Made by a program: the position numbers and the translations under genes
The notes under the pieces: model-generated
Database searches by the model: none
What the model saw: only the letters and a program-made list of their open reading frames with translations
What the model was told of the DNA's origin: nothing
From: Desmodus rotundus
Lineage: Eukaryota; Chordata; Mammalia; Chiroptera; Phyllostomidae
Length of the DNA stretch: 64,000 bases
Direction of reading: 5' to 3'
Assembly: GCF_022682495.2 (NCBI RefSeq)
Contig: NC_071390.1
Coordinates: forward strand, 166,619,220-166,683,219
Shown: piece by piece, positions 1-10,599 of the stretch
Layout: each line of letters opens with the position of its first letter
How positions within the stretch are numbered: position 1 is the stretch's first letter

Positions 1-1404
1 AGTCATCAATTTCACCTTCACCTACCCTGGCCATAAAGTTAATTTGAGTTTCTCACAAAACTCTAAATATGGACATGTCATCTGTCTTACTCATTTTTTA
101 AAAATGGAAAAATATAGAATGGGAAAGGCTATATGCAAACATTAAAAAGTTTAAAAGAAAAGAGGCAAATAGCATTAACATGTTTATTGTATGAGTGACC
201 GGACTTTTTCCCTCCAGGGAAAATATTTCCCAGTTTGCTTACAGTAGCAAAAAGAGGGAAAAAATGATTTTATGGTTATTTCAAATCTGTCTTCCCTAGG
301 GAAATTAAACCTGAGTTATGGGGTATTTTTCATTAAGCCAGAGTCTAGTGTAAAACTAACAAGTAAAAAAAACACTGAGGCAAACCTAAGCGGATTTGGA
401 TGGGGCTATCAACAGCATGGGGATGCGGGCCAGGGGCGGGGGGTGCGGTGCACACCACTGCTTCTGCCACAGAACAGCCTCTGTGTCCTACCCTACTCCA
501 CTCCCTTGGACTGGAGGGACCTGGTTATGGCCATAAGGAGTTACCTTGCCTGGCCATGTTCCAGTCTCCCTTGCAGGCAGGGACATCCCAGCAGCAATGG
601 CTGATATACTGATCGGCCTCTCAGTCTGTCACTTCCAGCAGCCCTCCTCACCCCTAGCAGTAATTGATGCCACTATATCGAAGCAACCAGTTATTCTATG
701 TAAGCTATGGGTTTTTTGTTGTTTTTTTTTTTAAGTTACGCTGAGTACTTTTGCAGAAACCTGACTGTTTTTAGCCTCATCTGTGGTCTTTCTGTCCTAT
801 GGGCAGTTTCAAGGGTCAGGCAGTTCTTACTTAAACCTTTCCTGCACGCCTTTCTAAAACAGAACCCATCCCACAGGCAGCTCACTCTGCCCTTCCCTGT
901 TTACCTGACCCAGACCTGGCCAACTCACATATCTACATTCTTGGCCATTGTGATTGACCCTGATAGGAACATCGTCCAAATAAAGCCAGTTAGGATCTTC
1001 CTTGGATCTTCTCAGATGTGGCAACGGGGAAAGGCCGAGTCTTTCTCCTGGGGTTGGTAGGCTGGGAGGGTTTCGGTCTGAGACCACGGTAGCCACTGGA
1101 TGAGGGCCTGCTGGAGAGACAGGAGATCCCCTACAGCACTGTTAGCACTCTAGATCCAGCCCCGCCTGAAGCCACCGCAGTAGGGTACTTGATAAGCTAA
1201 ATATGCCTCCACCCTGCTTTTTATAACTGGGGTTTGGGTGAGGTTTCTGTCACTGCCAGTTGAAAGCATCGTGATCAATACATTTACATTAGCTTATGTG
1301 TTAGGGTTTTGAAAGTCTTGAAGAAGTGATATGAAGGAATGAATGTGATGTAAAGAAATGGGAAATAGAGGGTAGAATACAGGGTTAAGTTTGAATTTGC
1401 CTTT
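1..1404. other. intergenic DNA, no gene seen
   Basis: I see no coding exon, RNA gene or clear repeat in this stretch. The short open frames have no recognisable domain and lie in mixed-composition sequence without a CpG-rich promoter. The stretch ends where the SINE-L1 composite begins. Confidence 0.6.
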
Positions 1405-1419
1405 AAAAACAAGGCTACC

Positions 1420-1635
1420 TGGTCCCAGCTGGTGTGGCTCAGTTGACTGGGTGTTGTCCTGAAAACTGAAAGGTCGTGGGTTTGATTCCCAGTCAGGGCA
1501 CATGCCGGGGTTACAGGTTTGGTCCCCAGCCAGGGTGCATGTCAAGAGGCAACCAATTGATATTTCTCCCTCACGGTGATATTTCTCAACCTCTTTTTCT
1601 TCCTCCATTCCCCTCTCTCTAGAATCAATAAAAAA
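1420..1635 (+). mobile_element. Ves-type tRNA-derived SINE (5' half of a SINE-L1 composite)
   Basis: The copy shows the GTGTGGCTCAGTTG box A region, a box B-like GGTTTGATTCCCAGTC, the CAGTCAGGGCACATGCC block, a CT-rich 3' region and an AATCAATAAAA tail. This is the chiropteran Ves SINE. Its tail runs straight into an L1 3' end. The 15-bp duplication starting at 1405 (aaaaacaaggctacc) is matched only after that L1, at 1911 (aaaaacaatgccacc). Confidence 0.85.
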
Positions 1636-1910
1636 AAATCAACAAAAGAAAAAAGCAAACAAAATATAACCAGAGACATTGAAATTAAAAACATTGTAAC
1701 AATAGCCACAGGGGAGTGGGGAGGGGATAGTGGGGAGAGGGGTCTATAGGAGCTACTATAAAGGACACAAGGACAAAATCAAGGGGGAGGGTAGAGGTGG
1801 GGGAGGGAGGTAGGACTGGCTGGTGTGGAGTGGAGGGAAGGGGAGAAAATGCAGACAATTGTAACTGAATAAACATAAATTAATTAATTTTAAAAAAAAG
1901 AAAAAAGAAA
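1636..1910 (+). mobile_element. L1 3' end (3' UTR and A-tail), joined to the preceding SINE
   Basis: The sequence aatcaacaaaagaaaaaagc through a G-rich 3' UTR to an A-rich tail matches the L1 3' ends at 12929-13416 (+) and 26254-26579 (-). It is severely 5'-truncated. The G-run block at 1783-1810 is typical of mammalian L1 3' UTRs. No duplication separates it from the SINE. Confidence 0.8.
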
Positions 1911-2002
1911 AAAAACAATGCCACCCTTTTCCTGAGCACCTACTATGTGCTGTATCTTGGCTTCTCACCTCTATCCTGCATGTTGTATTATATTCATTTT
2001 AG

Positions 2003-2108
2003 AGAGGAAAAAATTGAAGCTCAAAACTAGGAGACTTGCCAAAGACCACTCAGATAAGAAGTAATGGAGCTAGAATTTTGCACTCAGATTTTTGGCCAAG
2101 TAACCCAT
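2003..2108 (-). mobile_element. MIR SINE fragment
   Basis: The antisense MIR core is recognisable: gaggaaa..ttgaagctcaa, then gagacttgccaaagaccac and a box B remnant. It is old and diverged. Confidence 0.6.
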
Positions 2109-2129
2109 AGCAGATCTGGCTCAAGCTGT

Positions 2130-2262
2130 CTCTTATTCATTCATTCAGCACTTACTGGGCATTGGCTTTTTGCCAGGCTTGGTGCTAAGCACTGGGATTG
2201 TGAAATGAATCAGGTAGCGACCATCCTTCAACTGCTCACAGTCCACAAGGGGAGACCCCATT
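2130..2262 (-). mobile_element. L2 3' end fragment
   Basis: ATTCATTCATTCAGCACTTACTGGGC followed by a TTGGTGCTAAGCACTGGG-like stretch matches the reverse complement of the L2 3' end. Confidence 0.6.
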
Positions 2263-2269
2263 AGGGTCA

Positions 2270-2728
2270 TTATTATGGGTAGAATTGTATCCCTTCAAAA
2301 GCTATCTTGAAGCCCTAACCCCTGGAATCTGTGGATGTGACCTCTAGGAATAGGGTCTACGCAGACGTAATCAGGTCAAGATGAGATCACTAGGGCAGAG
2401 CCTAGTCCGGTATGACTGGTGTCCTCATAAGAAGGAAACTTAGACACAGGTACTCGGGCAGAACGCCCCTCAGGGGTGGAAACAGGGATTGGAGTGACGC
2501 ATCTACAAACCAAGGAGCACCAAGGATTGCCCGCTGTCACCAGACACCGGGAGAGAGAAGCGTGAAGCAGGTTCTCCCTCTGAGCTCTCAGGAGGAACCA
2601 ACCCTGCCAACACCTTGATTGGGGACTTGGAGCCTCCAGAACTGTGAGGTGAGAAGTTGCCATTGTTGTGAGCCACCTGGTTTTTAGTTTCTGGTACTTT
2701 GTTACAGCAGCCCAAGGAAACAGATACA
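2270..2728 (+). mobile_element. MLT1-type LTR (ERVL-MaLR), solitary
   Basis: The start region (tattatgggtagaattg), the internal gtcctcataagaaggaa and gattggagtgacgc, and the end (cctccagaactgtgag, then tttgttacagcagccc) follow the MLT1 LTR order on the + strand. No internal retroviral coding sequence adjoins it, so it looks like a solo LTR. Confidence 0.8.
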
Positions 2729-2734
2729 GTCAGC

Positions 2735-3785
2735 TAAGGTCCCACCTCCGGGAAGCTATGTTTACCTGGATCTTGCTTAAACTTCCCTACGGCCCACCCC
2801 ACTGCCCTCCTGGGACGAGCCTCTGCTGCTAGGGAGCCCCAACCCCTCCACCATCACACCTCACAGGCGGGTTCCCCTTTGCCTCAGCTCTCTGTCTGTC
2901 CATTTTGTCACAGCTGTGTGAAGCCACCAGGCTTCCGTGTGCCTGGCACCAGGACCCACCCGATATGGCAACCTTCCCTTTACCTGCCCTCTGCACACAT
3001 TCTGGCCCCACTGTTTGCTTTGGACAGGCAAGTGCCTGAAGGCGGCGGACAGCTAATACCAGGATGCTGGCCTCCCTCTATATTCCAAGGCTGTTCTCTT
3101 TCCAGGACACGGGTCTCATGATTTCTCCTTTGTGATTAATGTTGGAGCCATTTCTTGATGTACTGTCTTAACAACACGGTGAAGGCACACAGCCGCTGGC
3201 TGCCGGATGTGGCGGCACTTTTGTTTGACCGGCCCTCACCCCTGCCCATTCCTGCGAGTCAGGCAGGCAGCGCAGATGTGGAGGAAGACTCAAGATCAGA
3301 GGAAATAAAGTCTGAATTAATCAGCGATTTGCCTAGGGTAGTGATTAGCAACCATTTGGACCTGCTGCCTAGCATTTTAAGCATTGGCTCAACTGCATTG
3401 TATTTTCAGTTCTCTCTCAACACCGACAGAACTCCTCTAATAAAATGCATTTACTGGCTGATGTGTTTGGAGAACAAACTGCCAACTCATTAAAAATGTT
3501 GACACCCCTAGTAGCTAAAGTGTTTCCTGTGGATGAACTTAAACTTTCCATACTTCCAAAGAAGAGGGAGATGTCAGCCATAATTATCCCCAAATAGGTG
3601 TCTTCCTGCCTATTAGACTATCAACACCTCAAGGTCAAGGCATCAATATTAACTTTTTGTTTTTTTTATTCCTTTCAAACATCTAACAGAGTGGTGCTTC
3701 TGGCCTAAGATACCTAGTCGGCTTGATCGAGTACAGAGCTTTAATTCAGGCTTCGGTGTCCCTAGGGTGTTTCTCTCAGGTATGG
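2735..3785. other. intergenic unique DNA
   Basis: No gene or clear repeat was seen. A 112-codon open frame at 3155-3493 has no recognisable domain and no splice or promoter context. Confidence 0.5.
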
Positions 3786-3789
3786 TGGT

Positions 3790-3990
3790 GAAGAATCCGG
3801 GCTTGGGGGCTTGGGAATTAGACTTCCTAGATCAGAATGCTAGTTGGCTATGTGACTTTGGGAAAGTTTGTTAACCTCTCTGAATTTCAAACTCTCCCCT
3901 GTAAAATGGGTGTTCAAATGAGTACATGAGATAATCTAGCTGACGTGCTCAGTATTCAATGAAGTGAAAGCCATTATTATTAAATGGTGA
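3790..3990 (+). mobile_element. MIR SINE
   Basis: A diverged sense MIR: ggctatgtgactttgggaaa, then aacctctctgaattt, tgtaaaatgggtgttcaaat and a degenerate 3' end. Confidence 0.7.
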
Positions 3991-4163
3991 CTGACCTCCC
4001 TGGAAGGAGAGGGTACCTTGCCTGCAAACCACCTTTGGACTCAAACTAAAACCTTTCCCTGCATCGTCTAGCCTATTGTGGAAGATTGTGGACTAGTCAA
4101 ACCTCCACAATCATGTGAATCAACTCCTTAAAATAAATTTTCCTCTCTTTGTCCTCTCTTCTC

Positions 4164-4420
4164 TAGATAGATAGATAGATAGAGATATCTTTATATATGC
4201 ATATACAGATACATGTGTCTATATACGTGTATATATGTACATATGTCTATGTACATATACACAGATATTCTATATTTATATTCTATTTCCATACATCTAT
4301 ATTCTATATTATATCTGTCTATATACACATGTATAGACATACATGTATCTATATATACATACACATATAAACAGACCTACATGTATACAGATAGATACCT
4401 TTTTACCTATATAAAGAGTT
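4164..4420. repeat. (GATA)n microsatellite and TA-rich low-complexity DNA
   Basis: About five GATA units are followed by about 240 bp of alternating TATA/CATA/TGTA sequence. The open frames across it on both strands are low-complexity artefacts. Confidence 0.9.
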
Positions 4421-4854
4421 TCTCTGCTGGTTCTATTTCTCTGGAGAGCCCTGACTAATGCACCACCCCAGCGTCCCTGTCCCAGAGGCCGTCCCCTAGG
4501 CCTCTGGGCCTTGGCAATGGTGCCGCTGTGGCGGGGCTGGCAAGGCCTCACCTCACTGAAGGAGGGTGCCTGGGGCTGCCCTTCAACCCGCCTCCCTGCA
4601 GACAACCAACCAGTCAACCATTGAGCAAGGAGTTCTGAGCCTTCAATTTTCATTATTTCCTTGGCAAAGGAAGGTTGAACAGTTCAGTCTCAGTGTGAAC
4701 TTCTGTAAGAGATGATGGGGAAGAAACGAGAAGAAATTTCTTAGCTTCACAAATTAACGTCATTCTAGGAACTGCTGTTCTGCACAAGGAGTTAAAGAAG
4801 AATCACTCTTTTAAAATAATGTACAAAATTTTAAAGCCTATCACATTGTCATTG

Positions 4855-5225
4855 TCTAGTTATCTATTGCTGTGTAACAAACTGCTTCAGACTTTAGTGG
4901 CTTAAAATTGTAACTATTTTTAATAAAAATTTTATTTATTTTATTTTTAGATAAAGGGGGAGGGAAGGAGAAAGAGAGGGAGAGAAACATCAGTTCTGTG
5001 GCTGTCTAGCATACACACAATGGGAGACCTGGCCCACAACCCAGGCACATGCCCTGACTGGGAATCGAACCGGTGACCCTTTGCTTCACAGGCCAGTGTC
5101 GATCCACTGAGCCACAACAGCCAGGGCCAAACTATAACTATTTTATCTGTTCATACCCTGAGGGTCAGCAGCTTGTGCTGGGCTCACCAGGGTGGTTCTC
5201 CTGCTGAATCCCTTCTGGAAGGACC
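4855..5225 (+). mobile_element. older interspersed repeat split by a SINE
   Basis: The left part (attgctgtgtaacaaactgc, then agtggcttaaaa) and the right part (actattttatctgttcat, then gtcagcagcttgtgctgggc) belong to one ancient repeat. It resembles the one at 28225-28610. The SINE at 4921-5134 interrupts it. I could not assign the family name with certainty. Confidence 0.55.
4921..5134 (-). mobile_element. Ves-type SINE, antisense
   Basis: The antisense copy has a T-rich tail end at the left, then agagagggagagaaacatca, tgccctgactgggaatcgaa and gccacaacagccagggc. The 10-bp target-site duplication taactatttt at 4911-4920 and 5135-5144 is exact, so the insertion is recent relative to the host repeat. 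Confidence 0.9.
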
Positions 5226-5241
5226 TGATAGCAAGACTCTG

Positions 5242-5589
5242 TGTCTTACTCAGTGCAGGCTGCTACAACACAAATACCATACATACACTTTGTGGCTTAA
5301 ACAACAGGAATGTATTCCTCATAGGCCTAAAGGCTGGGAAGCCCAAGATTAAGGTTCCAGCTAATTCAGTGAAGACTCTTCTTTCCGGTTTGGGGAAGGA
5401 CACCTTCTCCCTGTGTAGTAGAGACAGAAATCAGTTCTCCTGTGTCTCTTCTTGTAAGGACACTAATACCATTCACGAGGGCTCCATACTCATGGCCTCA
5501 TTGCCTCCCAAAGGTCCCACCACCATCACATGGTGCCTTAGGGATCAACGTGTGGATTTCAGCAGAACACAAAGTTTCAGTCCATAGCA
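5242..5589 (-). mobile_element. MLT1/MST-type LTR, antisense
   Basis: The reverse-complement LTR shows gcaggctgctacaacac, ggcttaaacaacaggaatg and cttcttgtaaggacactaat. The ends read TG...CA (tgtcttac ... ccatagca). No internal retroviral sequence lies beside it. Confidence 0.7.
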
Positions 5590-5611
5590 TTGGGGTTAGA
5601 TGGTCTAAGAT

Positions 5612-5647
5612 GACACCACACACACACATACACACACACACACACCC
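5612..5647. repeat. (CA)n microsatellite
   Basis: An interrupted CA repeat of about 36 bp, broken by single T substitutions. Confidence 0.9.
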
Positions 5648-5699
5648 CTGGCAGTTGGTCCTAGTTGGTACTAGCTGGGATTTTCTCTCCCTTGGCTAG

Positions 5700-7380
5700 C
5701 CCTGGCTCCCTTACTGGAGGCCCTGTGATATAAGAAGGTAAAAATGGAAGCTGCAAGATCCTTTAAGGCCTAGGCTCAGAAGTCACCAGAACATCACTTC
5801 CATTGCATTCCCTTGGCCAAGGCCAGTTACAAAGCCTCCCCATGTTCAAGACAGAGAGGAATAGACTCCACCACTTGATAGGAGGCAGTGCAAAGTGACA
5901 TTGCAGAGAGATGTGCATGCGCTGATTTATTATGGCTGACTTTGCAAATTTAACCAGTGAATGCGAAGGGTGAGTTATGTCTGGATACATCAGCGGAGGT
6001 GACAGTGTGATACCGATCAGAGCCAGAAATCAGAGGGACATCTTGGACGTGTGAGGACATTGTCATTTATTGTGTTGTTTGATTGAGAACCCAGCAGAGA
6101 AGGTTTTGGGACTCTGCCTGATTTCAAGTCTAGTCTATAAATTTTTTCCCCGTGAAATTAGATATTTGCCTCATCTCTGTTACAGTACAGCCAGAGGCAT
6201 CTGGTTGGGTCTGCAAACGTATGTTCTTAGATTTTCCTTGGCAGAAATTTCTTTTCTTAAGAATTTTTTTTCTCTCTCCAAGGCTGAGTCTTTGGGTTAA
6301 TACTGGGGAGCCACAACTCATAAATTTGTTCCTCTTGGTGCATTGTTTCAAAATGAGACTTTTTAATAGATTCCAAAGACTTAATAAGAGTGCTGCCTCG
6401 TCACATAATGAAGTTACTATGCACGTGCTTGACAGGTAATAATTTATTATTATCCTTGTCCCTGATAAGAGTCGTGCCGTACACACTGGGTGCCTAACCA
6501 ACATGAGCTGTAATAACATAAGCAATGAAAGAAAGTTCGTCTCTTTGTGTCTCAACCAACCATTCATAATGCATTCTATTAGGACCGTGTCTATTTTCTG
6601 TCAATTTTATCAATTACATGGAGAGGGGAACTATAGCTGTGTCTTTATTATTGCTCGTGTAAATGTCCTAATTTATCCTGCTGCAGTGTTTCGCTTAGCA
6701 TAGCAAGTCAAAATATTTTTCTGGCCCTGCAGTGAAAGACTGCAGTAAGTTGATCTTGCTAACAAGAGATAATTATTAGCTTCCTCAAGAATGTTACCAC
6801 ATATGCTAATGTTACTACATAGTCCATTGCTAAACATTCCAGGAGGATTAATATTTCTATGAATTTTGGACGAGACAAGGCAGCAGCAAACAGAGATAGG
6901 GCTGCTTGAATATTTGTTCTTGCTCCATTTGCATATCCATCACTGGTAATTTGTTAATGCCTCGGTGTTTCAGGCCGTGTTCACGCCAAGAATTAATGCC
7001 CCCCTCCTGACTGATACACCCAATTCCAAAGTGAGAACTAAGCAAGTCAGAACACTGGGTGATTCTGGCCATCACAAGGTTTGCATTCAGGAACGATTTC
7101 TTCACAGGGTGATGCTTTTTTGAAAAGTTGGCAGGGAAATGGCAGATTTTAGAGCATGGTTCATTGATGGTCAAGGGTCTCTTCCTCAGATGAGCAGAGC
7201 TACTCTGGCACTTGGGATTGAGCGGTGTTTTTTGTTTGTTTTGCTTATTTGTTTGTTTTACTGTTGTTGGGAGCAAGCAAGGCAGAGAGAGGCCAGGGGA
7301 TTTAAAATTCAGCAAGGGATTGCTGAGAGAGTCAGAGGTTGGTGGGGCTGGAAAGTCTTTGATTGCCAAGCTGAGGGGCC
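5700..7380. other. intergenic unique, partly AT-rich DNA
   Basis: No gene seen. About 6060-6850 is AT-rich and free of repeats that I recognise, with blocks such as aataatttattattatcc. That would suit a conserved non-coding element, but conservation cannot be judged from one sequence. Confidence 0.4.
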
Positions 7381-7400
7381 AAAAGAAATGCAAACCTCCT

Positions 7401-7626
7401 GCCCTGGCTGGTGTGACTCAGTGGATTGAGAGCCAGCCTGCGAACCCAAGGGTTGCTGGTTCGATTCCCAGTCAGGACACATCCCTGGGTTGTGGGCTAG
7501 ATCCCCAGTGGGACGGGGGGCATGTCAGAGGCAACCACACATTGATGCTTCTCTCCCTCTCTTTCTCCCTCCCTTCCTCAGTCTCTAAAAATAATAATAG
7601 TAAAAATGTTTTAAAAACCTTAAAAA
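7401..7626 (+). mobile_element. Ves-type SINE
   Basis: A complete sense SINE: gccctggctggtgtgactca, box B ggttcgattcccagtc, CT-rich block, A-rich tail. A 20-bp target-site duplication with one mismatch (aaaagaaatgcaaacct plus cct or tct) flanks it at 7381-7400 and 7627-7646. Confidence 0.95.
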
Positions 7627-8227
7627 AAAAGAAATGCAAACCTTCTGAGACACTGGGGCCCATTCCTACATCTGTAATATAGGTACATATTAAAAACACT
7701 TAATTTTTTTAACATATTTCCAGTGGACTCTTCTATTCAGGAAAACCTTTGACCACCCACAAGTAGGCAAAGTTGACATGTTACATTGGCTTAAATTTTA
7801 GATGTCGTTACTAAAAATTTATGAAATACCTAGTTCAATCATTCATTGGCTCATTTCATCAATCACCAAATAATTATTGACAGTCTCATATGGACCAGAT
7901 GCATGGTGGGCTTTGGGAATACCAGAGGGGACTGCCATCTAGAGGGGGAGAAAGGCCAGCAGGCAGGCGGTTCCAATATGGTGGGAGTTACGGTGGGGCC
8001 AGCATCGTAAGAGGGCTATGGGTACACACACAGATGCCCCAGGCCCAGTGCGGGCGTCTGGGTGAACCTCTGGAAAAAGTGACCTCTCAGGTGAGGCAGA
8101 GGCGTGGTGAGGGGTGAGGCAGGATGGGTAAGCAGTGCCAGGTCTGTGGGATTCAGACCCATGCTATGGAATTTGGCCAGTGAGAAGTCTAGAAAGGTCT
8201 AAGAAAGAAAGTGATGTGATCAGGGTG

Positions 8228-8325
8228 TTTCTTTTTTTTAGTTTTTTATGGGATGTTTTGGGGTGACATTGGTTAATAAAATTATATAGGTTTCAGGTGT
8301 ACAATTCTATTCAGGGTGAGGTTTT
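8228..8325. mobile_element. interspersed repeat fragment, family unsure
   Basis: A T-rich start followed by ggggtgacattggttaataa and ggtttcaggtgtacaattct matches a repeat I know from several laurasiatherian genomes, probably an antisense LINE end. The family call is uncertain. Confidence 0.4.
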
Positions 8326-8329
8326 AAAG

Positions 8330-9290
8330 ACAATTCTGCTTGCAGTGGGAAGAGCAGTATAGAGGTATCTTAGGTTGGGTTACCAAGAAGCTGAGCCTGA
8401 GTCTGGCTTCTTGGGCAAGCAGTCTCTTGAGAGGCTGCTCTCAGGTGCCACCTGTAAAGGTGTGAGGGCAGCATGTATAGGGCAGATAGAGAAGTGGTCT
8501 AACCTCAGCCTCATCCCCACAGGAGCTCTGGGGCATTGGGGACCAGCCCTGTGACTCATTGTCAGGAAACCCCAGCTGTGGGCAGCCTCCAGAGGGAAGT
8601 CAAAACCTCCCACGCACTTCCAGGTGAAAATGCCTGGTGCTTTCTCCCAGGACAAGTGTCAGGAAGGGAGCAGCTATGGGCTGTTAGCAGCCCCTGCGCA
8701 GGAGGACCTGGACAGGGTACCAGTAGCATCTACTTGCAGAGGGAAGGAAGGGCAGTAGCGGAGGCTCACATTATCCTCTGCATGGGGGAGATTGGGCATG
8801 CTGCTTCTGGAAAGGAAAGGGCAGAGCAGTTCTTCTAATGGAAAATGCATTCAGCTTTCCAGAGAGAGCTGCTAAGTAAGGGGTGAGAACAAGAGGACGT
8901 TTCCGGCAGTTTGGCTGAAGGCACGACCTAAGTGGCGCAGCGACCAGCCAGCAGCCATGAGGAAAGAGGCCCACAGTTCAGATTACTCAGAGGCAAAGGC
9001 AGTGGAATTTGAGTAACATTGAGGTATACGCCAGGCAAGGCAGGGCCGGGACTATGCCAGCATTCTAAAAATAAATAATTCTCTCTGGTTTCCATCAGAG
9101 GCACTCAAGGTAATTTGCAAACATTTGCCGGCAAGTTTTCACCGGGCTGAACTGCAGGCAAAGCTCCCCCTGTCTTCACAGGGAGCTCCCAGGGGGCTGG
9201 AGGCAAGGTGAGGCTTTGGTTCTGGGTAATTAAGACTTCCAGCACCCTTGTTAGCGAGGTGCTGCACACATCATTGAAATGCGGCAAGCT
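8330..9290. other. intergenic unique DNA
   Basis: No gene or clear repeat was seen. Open frames of 60-100 codons on both strands have no domain signature. Confidence 0.5.
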
Positions 9291-9294
9291 CGGC

Positions 9295-9485
9295 AGCCCT
9301 GCAGCCCGTCAGCTGCCGGTGGCCATTAGAAGCCCACTTGAGCCATCATTAATTTTGCTGTCCTTCACTTTCTGAAATCAGAGAATGACATCACTTTGAT
9401 TAAGAGCGGCAGTCATGTGACAGACAATCAGTGGAATCAGCCTGTGTTGATCGGTGTCAGAGCCGCTCACTGATGGTGGGGTTGG
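9295..9485. promoter_or_regulatory. candidate enhancer-like element
   Basis: Unique sequence with closely packed motif matches: CATTAATTTTG near 9347, TGACATCA (CRE/AP-1-like) at 9386-9393, CTTTGATTAA (TCF/LEF-like) at 9394-9403, and GTCATGTGAC (palindromic E-box of the USF/MITF/TFEB type) at 9412-9421. This is an inference from motif clustering only. There is no conservation or chromatin evidence. Confidence 0.25.
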
Positions 9486-9904
9486 TGCCCCCAGCAGGGG
9501 ACAGAACTTCTCCAAGATAGACTGAAACTCCGCTGCTGCTGTCTGAGCAGGCGAAATCTCCCCAGCCACCCCACCTGCTTTCTCACTCCTCTCTTCTCTC
9601 TCATTTTCTGCTTCCCTTCCTGCCCCCTTCTGTAACACGCACAGGTACTCATTGGTGGTCAGGCCTGGACAGGAGGAAATCTCTCTAGAATATTCTTCGG
9701 ACCCCTCCCCTGGACCTGGGTGGAAGAGGGATGAGCAAATGAGTGAGCAGATAGGTACTGAACCTCACTGTGTGCACGGTGCTGTGCTGGTAGCCAGGAA
9801 GGGTGCCCAAAATTCTGTCACATGTTCCTGACCCGCGAGGAGCCTAAAGGCTTGCAGAAGAGGCACATGTCTAGCCAGAGTGAGATGCCTGCCAACCCGA
9901 GTTA

Positions 9905-10095
9905 GCAGCATGGCTTTGGAGCCCGACAATTTGGGTTGGACTCCTGGCTTTGCTACATTGTCTGTGTGACCTTTGGCAAGTTATACAACCTCTTCTTGTC
10001 TCAGTTTTCTCATCTACAAAATGAGGATAACAATAGTACTTAACTCATGGAGCCATTGTGAAGAATAAACACATGCATGAAAGGGCCTCAACCAT
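9905..10095 (+). mobile_element. MIR SINE
   Basis: Sense MIR: tggctttggagcccgacaa, then tgtgtgacctttggcaagtt, cagttttctcatctacaaaa and ggataacaatagtacttaac. Confidence 0.85.
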
Positions 10096-10164
10096 GGTCA
10101 TTAATAAATGTGAGCAAAGCGATAGCATAGTCACTGAGCTGACTGCACTATATGCTTTATCTCA

Positions 10165-10305
10165 TCAAATCTGCAAAGAGGTGAGTATCGTCATTACCCT
10201 CTTTTTATCAACGAGGAAGTGGGGGCTCAGAGAAGTTAGGGAACTTATGTAAAGCCACAAAGCTAGGAAGTGATGAATCTGGAACTTGTACCCAGAGCCA
10301 AGGCA
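10165..10305 (-). mobile_element. MIR SINE fragment, antisense
   Basis: Antisense MIR: gaggaagtgggggctcagag, then aagttagggaacttatgta and caaagctaggaagtgatgaa. Confidence 0.7.
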
Positions 10306-10447
10306 CTTACTTAGCCATTATTCTAGGATGTGTCTTTTTAAAGGAAATCACTGAGCATCCAATGCTTTCGGTGCTCAGAGAATGAAGAGCTCCCTGGGAA
10401 CTGGGGGAATCAAGGAAGGTTTCCGTTTCATCTTCCATCCACATGTA

Positions 10448-10560
10448 GGAAGTTCATTTATTTATTCAGCCAATATTTACTGAGCACAGAATATGACCAG
10501 GGCAGCACTGGAGACATTGTGAGGAACGCATAGTTTCCACTCACAATTTAAAGGGAAAGA
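10448..10560 (-). mobile_element. L2 3' end fragment
   Basis: Cagccaatatttactgagca, with a degenerate continuation, is the reverse complement of the L2 3' end. Confidence 0.6.
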
Positions 10561-10599
10561 AATTAACGATCAAATGCTACAGCAGAAGGATGGGGGCTC

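Noticed and set aside
2270..2728. possible provirus around the MLT1 LTRs (also 5242-5589 and 25480-25894)
   Set aside because: The LTRs are far apart, differ in orientation and age, and no gag, pol or env-like frame lies between any pair.
4164..4420. 81- and 114-codon frames in a YTYT-rich pattern
   Set aside because: Translations of (GATA)n and TA-rich low-complexity DNA.
7401..7626. tRNA gene (box A and box B present)
   Set aside because: The tRNA-like head belongs to the Ves SINE: no full cloverleaf, CT-rich body and A-tail, and a flanking duplication. The same applies to the other SINE copies.
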